Shown here: piece by piece, positions 51,681 to 64,000 of the stretch
Position numbering within the stretch: the stretch's first letter is position 1
Layout: each line of letters begins with the position of its first letter
Assembly: GCF_033807715.1 (NCBI RefSeq)
Contig: NC_084587.1
Coordinates: 16,102,017 to 16,166,016, forward strand
Direction of reading: 5' to 3'
DNA: 64,000 nucleotides
From: Cololabis saira
Lineage: Eukaryota > Chordata > Actinopteri > Beloniformes > Belonidae
Program-made: the position numbers and the translations under genes
Notes under the pieces: generated by a model
Databases searched by the model: none
What the model saw: the letters and a program-made list of their open reading frames with translations, nothing else
What the model was told of the DNA's origin: nothing

Positions 51681-53370
51681 TTAACTTACTGCTGCAAAAC
51701 GAAGATAATTCATGGCGTACTGAGTTTTTCCACATACGGCTTCTTTGCTATGTAAACACCACAGCCCAAAATGTCATATGCTGTTTTTCATGAGGCAGTA
51801 ATCACCTATTTTTAAGATTCTTAATAATTTTTTGAGTTGATGCAAACAACCATAGAATTGAAAGAGAGTGCTTTTTTTCAAACGATTGTATATATTAACG
51901 GAAATGACTGCCACTTCTCTCTTTTTTTTTTTTGCAAATTTACTTTGTCATAGCGCTTTTTGCTTTACCCTTGGCATATGGTATTAGACAGTCAGATATT
52001 AAGATCTCTAAAATAAACTTTAAAAAAAAAGAAGCAAGAACTGCCCTGGTTACCACCTATTAATTGTCCAATTTTTTCGGGACAATTTCTACAAGTCAGT
52101 TATGAAAATACTACGGCAAGTGACACTTTCCACTGAAATTTCACTGTGAACAACAAAAAAATATATGTATATGTATTTTTTTTTTTTTTTTTACTATCCA
52201 CTCGTTTTGTTCAGCTTATCAATGCAATAACGGGTCGATTTTCTTTGATGCATCGTACCAACATTCACTGATTCTGATCATGTAGAACTTGTACAAAGAC
52301 AAATACAGTAAGATACAATACAGTAAAAATATAAAAAGCTTGATGTTTTTTTTCCTAAATTATTATTAATTTATCAGATACAAACCCAAAAACTGTTCTT
52401 TGACACTTGAAAAAAGAAAAACAAAAACAAAATCAAAACCAAACAAAAAACTAGAGTTACCCCCTGAGGTCAAATGATGAAAGAATAGCTGTGTCTCAAA
52501 CCAGAGCTTACTCCTGGATATTTCACTACTTTCATGTTATTTCTAAGTAGTGTGCAATTTAATGGACGGCAAAATGTGGGTGTCCTGTGTGACACTTACT
52601 GTGTACGACACAAGTGCACTAGTTTGGATGTTTTTACTTACTAACGAGACAATAAGCTAAGGAAAATGTGAAGGCACAATTATCTGAGGCGTAACGTGCC
52701 TCACCAATAAAACAACTGTTTCGAGGGAGGGAGGGTTAAAAACGGGCTCAATAAGAGGGTAAATACACGTGTTCAGTTTAAGGTGTGGTTCACATCTGAG
52801 AACAACGAGGCAGTGAATCAAGTTAAGGCCAAATTACTCGAGAAAGCCCTGTCAGAACGATCGGACAGCAAAGATCTGACGAATCTGAGAGTTGCCATGC
52901 AAGACGAGCTTAAAACCAGATCTCCATTTTCTGTTACGGCCTGGCTCGCTACAGAAGATTTCTTTCTTCAGGTTAAGTCAATTATATTAAACAAGGCTTC
53001 TTTTTTTTTTTTTGCTCTTATTTCAGATGGTGTTATAACGCAGAATAAAGTATAAATGTATGTTACAAGAATATACATGGGCTTAAGTCTATATTATCTC
53101 AGTCACGAGTACATCCAAGCATTCAAGATGAAGACTTTGGCTTTGAAAAGTTAGAGACTAACATTTGCACAAATATGAAATGCACATAGAAAACTCATCA
53201 TAGAAAAAATATACATAAAATAGAAAGAAAAAAAAAACAAAATGGAAATGGACTAAATGGCTCACGCAGTAAACTGTTACCACCGCTTTCTCATTGAGAA
53301 CCATTTCCTCTAAAAACAAAAAACTAATATATAATATATATATATGTGTATATACATACATACACACATA
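51681..53370. other. Intergenic DNA with one orphan open frame
   Basis: Mostly AT-rich. The frame at 52783-52971 (ENNEAVNQVKAKLLEKALSE...) has balanced amino-acid composition and is followed by a possible donor, but no homology is recognised. The rest is unassigned and may include ptpn9 3' UTR on the minus strand. Confidence 0.4.
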
Positions 53371-54216
53371 CACAGTAGGGCAAAAACGTATTTAGTCTAT
53401 CACTGATTGTGCAAGTTCTCCTACTTAGAAAGATGAGACATCTGTAATCCTCATCCCAGGTTCAATTGAACTGAGACAAAATTAGAAAAAAAAAAAATAC
53501 AGGAAATCACATTGTAGGATTTTTAAAGAATTAATTAGCAAATTATGGTGGAAAATAAGTATTTGGTCGATAACAAAAGTTCAACTCAATAGTTTGTAAC
53601 ATAACCTTTGTTGGCAATGCCAGGGGTCAAACATTTCCTGCAAGTCTTCACCAGGTCTGCACACACTGTAGCTGCTACTTTGGCCCATTCCTGAATGTAG
53701 AGCAGTGATGTCTCGGGTCTGTCGCTGGGAAACACGGACTTTGAACTCATTCCACAAATTTTCTATGGGGTTTGCAGAAAAACAGCCTGAAAGCATGTTT
53801 CCAACTCCCATATGTCACAGTAGGTATGGTGTTCTTGTGATGCAACTCAGCATTCTTCTTCCTCCAGTTTTTACCAACTTGGTTTCAGTTGACCACATGA
53901 TATTCTCCCAAGGCTGTGGTCAGGTGTCTTTTACACCGGTAACGCGTTCAAACAGGTGCCATTAATACAGATAATGAGTGAAGGGCAGAAGAGCATCTTA
54001 CAGATTTCTGGTTCTCACGTCTGTGAGAGCCAGAAATCTTGATTGTTGCGTCAGTGACCAACTACTTATTTTCCACCGTAATTTATGTGATTTTTCAGAT
54101 TTTGTCTCTCATAGTTGAAATGTACCTATGATGAAGATTTCAGACCTCTCTCATTTTTCTAAGTAGGAGAACTTGCACAATCAGTGATTGACTAAATACT
54201 TTTTTGCCCCACTATG
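53371..54216 (-). pseudogene. Internally deleted Tc1-like transposon
   Basis: Long inverted ends: agtagggcaaaaacgtattt at the left and aaatacttttttgccccact at the right, each followed inward by cactgattgtgcaagttctc or its complement. The minus strand retains the transposase C-terminus NPIENLWNEFKVRVSQRQ, then after a frameshift EWAKVAATVCADLV and ending NKGYVTNY. The N-terminal domain and most of the catalytic core are gone. Confidence 0.88.
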
Positions 54217-54225
54217 TGTGTGTGT

Positions 54226-54389
<164 letters not shown>

Positions 54390-54944
54390 AAAACAAAGAG
54401 GAAATGATTTCAAGTTTTACCTTTTCACACCCCTCGCATTTCGTCTGTAATCAGATTTGCTCAGAGGTGAGAAGGAACCAGAAACACACACGCAATCACA
54501 CACACAAAAAAAAAAATTCTTGGGGGTTTGAAGGGCTTCTAGGGGTTAAGAGTTCAAGTTTGTCATTCCTCATGTGCAAGTCAATATAAAAATGCTACAA
54601 CTCGTACAACGCTTTTTTCAACAAGAAATGTTTAGGGGCAGGACAAGTCCCTTCATAGTTTCCTAAATAAAAAGGGGCTTGGATTATTGGCAGGCCAGCT
54701 TGCTCATCATTAATGCAATGCATAGTCTCCACTGCACTATATTTTCTTCTCCAGCTCTTCATCACCTCCATCTATCCACTCACGTGAAGGAAGAGCAACT
54801 ATTGGAGTCTACCATCTTTTCTCCCTTCTCGCTTATGACTGAAGGGGCTCCTTCATTATGAAACGCTGCTCCTCATTCTTTCTTTCCTATGACGTCTGCT
54901 TAGGTTGACTAACCCATTCATCTGGTCAACTCTCCACACGTGTC

Positions 54945-57900
54945 TCACTCGCTGTCAGTCTCCAAGTCTGAGTCGGACCACTGCACTGGAGTCAGCTTCC
55001 CATGTCGCTGGGCGTACTCGATTACTGCCGTGTAGCAAAAATAATACTGGTCCCAGGTCTGGATGCTAAAAGCCCTCTGCGTCCGCATCCGCCGCACTGT
55101 CTGATGGACATCTACTGTACCAACGTCCTCCAGCTGGGACAGGCAGATGTCCAGCGTGCAAAATGTGCCTTAAATCAAAGTAGAGAAAAAAAGAAAAGAA
55201 AAGGGAGCAAGTTGAAGACGTGGTACTCAAAAGACATGTCAAGTTGCAGAGTGATAGTAAATCAAAAGGAAAATGAAGAAACCTACAACTGGTTCTAACA
55301 AGTAAATGATCGGATAAGTTCAGCTTGTGCTTAATGAGTCTTTCTTCTGCCTGTACTGCAGCATGGATTCAGTGATGTGTTTAATCATTCTGTCAAATTT
55401 TGCAAATTGCTTAACCTTTTTCAATAATATACATATATATATATGTATATGCAACAGTTATCAACATAACATGTAGGGCATCTGGATTTTCTTTTTCAAT
55501 TTTTAGGAAAAATACCATGTTCCAAGTCCTTTGAATTCTTTTTGAGTAAAGAATGACGAAGCATTTATTTGCAATCAGGACTATCAAATCATACCTGATA
55601 ACTTATCACAATTGATATTGATCATGATCCCACTGAGTTTTCTGACCATCTTCCCTCTGCAATGACCTCGGCTTATTTAAGGTCAGAATAAATCCTTGCC
55701 TACACTAACAGTTTTGGGATTTGAAACAGATTTCTGCAGTGACTGCTGATTTTTTTTTTTTTTTTTTTTTGTGGGAAAAAGATTGAATCAGATTCATTAC
55801 AACTGCCTTTGTGATGATAATTGGGCTTAGAATATTGACTGGAAATGAAGACTAGACTAGACTAGTCAAACACTTAACAGAAAACCAAATTATTTGTATT
55901 TTTAAGTTGCTTCGCCAAAGTCCAGACATGAATTCCATCCAGAATCTGTGAAGGGAAGTAAAGACCAGACTGGACAAAGGAAACCTTTCAACTTCAAATA
56001 CATGGAGATCATCACAGAGGAGAAACAGTTAAAAATCCCACAATGAATGAAGCGTGTTAGCAAAAAAAAAATGCCTTACCACTGATACTTAGAGCAGTAT
56101 TTTTAACGTCTCACCATGTGTTGTCATGGTATATAATTATGAATGGTCAACAATAAAAGTGTATTCAAATCTTTTAAGGGTATGCATTTACCTGTGCGTC
56201 CAATGCCAGCACTGCAGTGTATAACCACAGGAGGCCCCCATGGAGGGCCCCTCCAGCTGGATCCCAGGCTCTGAACTGCAGACCTCCTTCTTTGAAGTAC
56301 GTGCTCACGGAAGTCCAACATAGCAGAAGCACTTTTTGGCACGCCGAAATCTGGCCAGCTTACATAGAGGTAGTGGTATACTTCCCGTGTTTCTCCAGAC
56401 TGAGAAAACATCAGGTAGGTTCATAAGAGGACAGGGGGGAAAAACATCAGCCTTCTATTGAACTGGCACATATGTACCAATAAGTAATACATCTGGAGAA
56501 CAATCTGACACAATCTGGAGTCATTGCCATCACCGTAAATGCTTAACACATTTTAAACAACTTTATCAAAGATTATTCAGAAGGGTTTACCTGAGTGTTG
56601 TATAGTTCTAGATGGGAAAGTTTGAAGTCCTGAAACAATTGGATATGTGTGTTCCTAACCACGAAGTATCCATGTTGTTCCTTCCCGCCCTCCTCAAGAG
56701 GCCAGTACTGACCGCATTTGACACGCCCGCGCTCTACAACCCTACAACACAGTTAAACTGCTGTTCATTATCCAGCCCATCACTTCTGAATTCACATACA
56801 CTGTTGAAACAGCAACTTTAGACTTCAGAATTATTTACCCTCACCTAGTGGTCATGACAATGATAAGTACCATCTGTTCCCATACCATTCGCCAGAAGTC
56901 ACCAAACGTTTTTGGCAAAGGACCTGAGGGACACAAAAGACCACGTGATCAAGGTTGCAAAAAGGACAATTGTATAAGAGAAGGAAAAAAAAAGAGAAGA
57001 ATCAAACAGTACAAACAGTTTAAGCACTTTGCATATTGAAACCACAAACCAGTCCTGAGCTGTACAATTCTTAAATTACAGCTATCACAAGCCTGTTTAA
57101 CATTCTCAGCAGCTCATCATAAACAACTGTGTATGTGCAGCGATTGACAAAATGCTTCTGGAAACCCACCTAACAAGTTTTAGTTTGAATTTACAGTTTT
57201 ACAAAAACTCTTTTTTTTTTTAAATTTATTAATAAAAAAAAATAAATAAAAAAAATAGAACATGCAGGCACTTTCTTACCCTGAGTAGCGATGTAGGCAT
57301 TGCGGCTCTTGTACCCATCCATGAAACTGGCATTAATGTAGTCAGCTGTCTGCAAAACACAACAGAATAAAACCTAAGACAAGCAGGACTGACTGCTTGG
57401 ATATTAAAATCTACCACCTCCTGTGGGAGGACACACAACTACACAAATATATCTGCATCTGTGTTTGACAAAGGTTATACCTTCAGACTGGAGAGACATA
57501 AAGGTCAGTGCAATGTTAACATAAATATAAATCCACTGTAGATTTGTAGTAGCCAGTGAAAACATTTAAAGTAACTTGTGACGTGTTTTTTTTTTTTTTT
57601 TTACATCCACAATGAATCAACCAGATTATATTACTCATTTTAAAACATAATCAGCTCTAAAGATAATGTATTTTCTGACGACAAGAAGGAAACGTGTCAG
57701 AAGCAACATATTTTAAACTTTTGTCATGCTAAATGATAACGCCGTCACATGAATCCCATCAAAGGTGACAAAAAGGGACAGATGTTAGTGGTTACCTCGT
57801 CATCGTCGTCACAGAGCTTGCAGAGGTGCACTCGTGACTGGTCCAGGCAGAGAACATCACTGTACCGGTTTTTCATTTGATTGGGCAATTTTCTGCAAAA

Positions 57901-59894
57901 GCAGCATCGAGTTTGACGTGAGGCTTGGTGAAGGACAAGTTGTGGACTGTCACAAAAGTTTCCTTCGCCAACAGAAAAAACAAACATAAGAGAACATGAT
58001 GAGTCTTACTTGGAATAGTCAAACGATCCCGCTGGAGGCTCTTTCCGGATCTCCTCGTATTCCTGATAGATCCCCTTCTTCTTCTTCATCTTCACATAGT
58101 CCACCAGGTCATACACGGTCAAGCCTCCCTGTTCGGGGATGTGAACGGACAGCTCTGTGCTGCGGTTCTCATCGTCGTCATCATCGGGACCCCACGACGA
58201 GGACAGGGGCGGCGATTGGGAGAAAGGCTGGTTGGGTGGGCGAGGCAGAGATTTCTGAGGCAACGGGGGCACCCCTTCCTCATCTTCCTCTTGTACATCC
58301 TCATTCTGAAAGCTTCTGGGAGTGTCCACCGCCTTGCTGCTGGCGGCGGGCCCGTCATCCTTGTGTGTAAGTGGTGTGCTGGGTGGGGTGTCGGACTGGG
58401 GTGGGGGCTGGCAGCCGCGCCCGTTTATGTTTGCGTTGGAGCCGGTGACGCTCGTGTTGGCGCCGCTCACCGCCGAGCCGTTCCAGTGATGGTGGTTTCC
58501 CTGCGACTTGTCTGCGATGGCGTTCGGGCCCTGTTGGTCTAGAACCTGAGTCCTGCCCTCGACTAAACCACAGTGGTTGTGTGGGTTAGCGTTGTTGTCG
58601 TCATAGCAGTTGGAGTTGGCCACAACCTGCTCGGTGACCTGCGTGTTCATGTGGGCGTGGGGCAGCGTTGCACCTATGCTCGTGTTGCTGTTATCTAAAC
58701 TGTAGGAGCGCAGCAGACTTCCCACGCAGTCGTGCGCGTCGTGCTCCTGCGTGTCGCCCTGAACGCTGTTTGTTTGTATGTTCACACACGACTGGATCCA
58801 GGCCACGTGGCTGTACTGAGATGTCCCACCCAGGTGTTCAGGGAGGGAGGAAGTTGGGATGTGACTGGCCAACTCATGAGCTTTAACTGTACACACCTGG
58901 AAAAACATAAGGGATTTAACTATTTTTAAATATCAAACTCCTGAAATATATTCAAATGAATGAAAACACACACACACAAAAACACACACATACCCTTTCC
59001 CTCAGCTTCTCGCGCACAAAAAGGCGGAGAACTGCGAAAGGTGCTCGAAACCAAAGTGGCGAGGACACAATGAAGACGCATTTTAGACGAGCTGGAAATG
59101 CCCCCTGGGAAATAAACACAGAATGAACACGAGGCTTTTCTTCTCCAGTTCAGACAACAACAACTATCAGAAGTCAGCCGCACGCAAGATGAGCAGTGAA
59201 GGTTCCGGAAATTTACCTTAAGCAAATTGAGAATCTTGACACAGAGCTCGTAGTCAAAATTTCCATAACTGGAGTTTGTCATGTCGTAAATAAAAATGAG
59301 TCCGTCTCTTTGAGTTTGTAAGCTAGGAAGAAATGAACAAGATTTTTAAAACACAAGGGACAAAGGGAAGTCTGCCAAATAATTACACTTTCAGGATAAT
59401 TTCAGAATTGCAATATTCTTTCATAAATCAATTTGTTTCTGGTGTATTGTATAAATGTATGTTGATTTTTATTGCAAATAGGCATGAAAATAGAAAATAA
59501 TTTGATGTAATTAAAGAAATTTTAACAGAGGAAAAGGAAAATGTAAGAATTATTTATTTCAGGATTCAAAAATAGTCAAATTGTATGTATAAACGGGGAA
59601 TATTTTACCACTCTATGGCTTTGTCCAGCTGATATATGATGGCCTGCAACACAGCTTTGTGGGTGGTAATGTCTGAACGATGGAGGCGGGCAGTGAAGAG
59701 TGCTAGAGCTGCACCCTTAGCATCTCGGCCAGGCTGGTGGGAACGCCAACAGGTTATTATGTGAAAAAAAAAAAAAGGAAAAAAAAAAAAGATTATTGAG
59801 ATGAGCAGGATTTAAGACCTAAGTTTTTCATAAATAGCACTTGCTACCAAAGAAGATAAAAACTTTAGTAACACTGCTTATGTGCCCTGATAAT

Positions 59895-59946
<52 letters not shown>

Positions 59947-62040
59947 CGGTATATATAAATTGCACATATAAAGAAATTCATGAAATCAATACTAAATTTC
60001 TATCCTTTTCACTCAAAGCTGTGTCCTTATCGATAATTTCTTCAATATATGGAGAAGGATATAAAGAAAAAGCATAACATAATGATACAAAGCTTTTCTA
60101 GTAAGAGGGTCTTAACAATACAAGTTTCTTTTCACCTGTTGTAATCCTACATGTCCCTTTACCAAGAGGAATATAAAAAACATGGCCTTCGTGGTGATAT
60201 CCTGCATATAAACATGGACTGTACTATGTGGAGCGTGCTGTGTGTGGTTTTGAAACCAGCCTGTGAGGCAGCATGACCTCTGGCAGTCTCAGTAAGACAC
60301 AAGGACAGACTATGTTGAGGCTTTTTGGTGGAGTCAAAGGTATCATGATGTCCTATATTTTCCTGCTCACAGATCCGTTTTGATGCGTTTTTATCAAGTG
60401 TCTCCAAATACTGCTTAATATCTCATCGCCAACCAATTGTTTAACTTGCTGGCAATTCAGTTCTGAATGGAAATGGCGCCAGTAGAGAGGGAATTATGGG
60501 AATCTGTGTTGAGTATCTGGACTCTAAGCAGATGGGATATCAAATGATGGCCAGCTACTACCACTTATTTCAGCGATGTACTACAGAGAGTCATTCCACA
60601 CATGCATGTGTCATTGCAGTTGTGTGATGACATTAACGTCACCTGCAGATCAATTTTCTTGTAGCACGTGTGCAGCCGTCATCGTAGACCCTGAATGTGT
60701 CAGCAAGGTTTGACATAAAAACCAGCCACCTGATACCAAGATTGCTAATAATGTCATTTCAAGGAATATTTTATTTTTCCCCACAGTTTCATAAAATTCT
60801 CACAACACACTTCTGTGTCTAACATACGTATTTTATTAACTACATCTTTGTAAATTTTAACAATCAAGTACATTGATTAGAATTTTGTACGAACGGGTGT
60901 GTTAGAGCTTTAAAATATAAATCCAATAGTTTTGTGTATACAATTTTAAAAATGGAAAAATCATTGAATTGAATGCTTTTTTTTTTTTAAAGACACAGGC
61001 CAAAGTGAAAAAAAAACATAAATATGTTTTTGTAGGCTCCACGATCCACTAATTACAAAAGATTTCAGTTCTATAGTTAAGTTAAGGTATAATATATAGT
61101 TAAGGTGGAATAAATATTTTTATACGGAGTTGTATGTTGATTAAGTTCACTGGTTCACACATTAGTGTCACTTTCAATTAGGAGCACACATTTCTATCAA
61201 TCTAATGAGCCTCAACCTCATTTCAATTTAGGTCGGACAATTAAATGTGAGTTATTAATGCAGTGATTGATGTAAAAGCGATACATGAAAAACATTGCTT
61301 TTCTTTCTTTGCCATTATCTTTATCTCAAAAACAAGCATTTTAGGTCAGTGACAGCTTTTCCTTTTTCCAAACCAAGTTCACATCCACACACAATTCTTG
61401 TCAGATATTTGAAAGTGTAATGTAAGAGACAGACCTGGCTGAAGAAAATAAACTGATAAAGTGATAGTTCCATGGGCTGAGTTAAATGAGAGTAACAGCG
61501 GGCTTCTCACTGAATACAACATGTAGGCGGCTTATGTTCTTCCCATCCCATGTTATGATAACAACAGGCTCGCTTTACATGACACACACCAATTTCTCAC
61601 TCTTCAGTGTTTAAGATTTATAATGGGAATGTTACAAGTTACACCAGTGTTACTTCTAAGATTCAAGTTGTTTTAAAATAAATAAAAATATCTGGACTTG
61701 CAAAATGATGACGTTCCTTTGTGTTATGAGGTTCACAACTGCATTTCTACTCACCAGGACTGTGAATTTGCCACTCAGCAGCTCAGAGCGCAGGGGCTCT
61801 TCGTCTGGGTTGATATTAATGATGCCCTCTTTGATTCTTGTGTTCTAATTTTAATGCATGACGAGAAAAATAGTAATAGGAGAAGGTCAGTGACTTCAAA
61901 CATTTAAACAACAAAAATTTTAACTTTAAAAAAATAAAAGCAACTTCGAACATTAAGAACTGATGACAGAACATGTCACATCACACTGACCAAAATGTAT
62001 AACATACATCACATGTTTGATTATAATAAATATTTTATAC

Positions 62041-62138
<98 letters not shown>

Positions 62139-62408
62139 ATTCTATAAATCTAGAATTAGAACTGATTTTATACAACTGGTCAGAAAATCTTTATCCATTT
62201 AAGCTACTTTGTGTCCTGTTGACATCAGAAAAGGAAACAAAGGAAAAAAACAACAATGCTGTACCTTATATGCTTGGAATAGATCAATGGCTCTGGCGAC
62301 GTCAAACTTGCGGGCCATGAGAAACTTAACAGCTGTAGGTTGTGAGACGAGCCCAGCACTGTGAGGCAGTTCCCTACGACGCACCTTACTCAGGAACTCC
62401 TCCACAGC
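54945..62408 (-). CDS. ptpn9: Tyrosine-protein phosphatase non-receptor type 9 (ptpn9), 5' partial
   Basis: Cytoplasmic tyrosine phosphatase (MEG2 family) held on secretory vesicles by a CRAL-TRIO/SEC14 domain that binds phosphoinositides. Exons (minus): 62408-62265, 61844-61755, 59733-59609, 59322-59217, 59104-58994, 58896-58010, 57892-57796, 57349-57280, 56923-56845, 56741-56591, 56399-56192, 55168-54945. They join in frame to 763 residues plus stop. N-terminal motifs [19 protein letters not shown] and [19 protein letters not shown] belong to the CRAL-TRIO part. The catalytic part has KNRY, WPD (SWPDFGVP), the P-loop [10 protein letters not shown] (split by an intron) and the Q-loop region [12 protein letters not shown]. 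The human protein has 593 residues; the excess lies in the 887-base exon, a Ser/Asn/Pro/acidic linker. The first coding exon is right of the window. Confidence 0.95.
55169..56191 (-). other. ptpn9: ptpn9 last intron
   Basis: A long T run at about 55750-55770 and a few Tc1-like words (tgaattccatccagaatctg near 55930) are visible. No exon. Confidence 0.4.
59734..61754 (-). other. ptpn9: ptpn9 intron with (TA)n
   Basis: TA repeat at 59898-59942. No exon or complete element was recognised in the rest. Confidence 0.5.
62042..62133. repeat. (TA)n microsatellite
   Basis: About 45 TA units in a ptpn9 intron. Confidence 0.97.

Positions 62409-64000
<1,592 letters not shown>

Overview
The window is nuclear DNA of a teleost fish, probably a percomorph. 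The genes are vertebrate genes split by GT-AG introns. Dinucleotide microsatellites are long and frequent, (TA)n and (CA/GT)n above all. The repeats (Tc1-like, hAT-like and TTAA-targeting non-autonomous DNA elements, L1/Tx1-like and L2/Rex-like LINEs, a tRNA-derived SINE) are typical of ray-finned fish. There is no bacterial gene, operon, CRISPR array, rRNA or tRNA gene. Species cannot be decided from the sequence alone.

Four genes are supported by exon structure. (1) melk, minus strand, about 1.2-5.4 kb: the complete kinase domain and UBA-like region, with the C-terminal KA1 domain not found in the window. (2) An unnamed gene, minus strand, 12,976-15,461: three exons whose phases join exactly into a 734-aa protein with a signal peptide, a His-rich head and a long Gly-Pro-Gln-Phe repeat; I do not recognise it. 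(3) A thsd4 (ADAMTSL6)-like gene, plus strand, 29,937-48,815: 12 exons encoding 628 aa, with a signal peptide, ADAMTS spacer module, six thrombospondin type-1 repeats and a PLAC domain. (4) ptpn9, minus strand, 54,945-62,408 and beyond the right edge: CRAL-TRIO/SEC14 lipid-binding domain plus tyrosine phosphatase domain, with an unusually long low-complexity linker. thsd4 and ptpn9 converge tail to tail about 6.1 kb apart. The human homologues also lie close together (15q23-q24), so this looks like old synteny. The genes do not form a pathway: melk is a mitotic/embryonic kinase, thsd4 an extracellular microfibril protein, ptpn9 a phosphatase of secretory vesicles.

Layout: 0-1.2 kb hAT-like MITE; 1.2-5.8 kb melk; 5.8-12.6 kb TA tracts, a LINE relic, and a TTAA-flanked element split by an L1-like LINE; 13-15.5 kb the repetitive secreted-protein gene; 16-25.8 kb a dense nest of transposons inside transposons; 25.8-29.9 kb quiet intergenic DNA; 30-49 kb thsd4 with transposon-filled introns; 49-55 kb intergenic DNA with Tc1-like relics; 55-64 kb ptpn9.

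The most interesting non-genic signal is a roughly 80-175-bp GC-rich palindromic module (core CCTACGCCGTAGG, ends like TGATTTATGGTTCTGCGTTA). It occurs seven times, always inside one of five otherwise unrelated non-autonomous DNA elements. At least four elements are bounded by TTAA at both ends. One of them has its exact empty site in a sister copy, and one hAT-like element likewise has an 8-bp duplication and an empty sister site.
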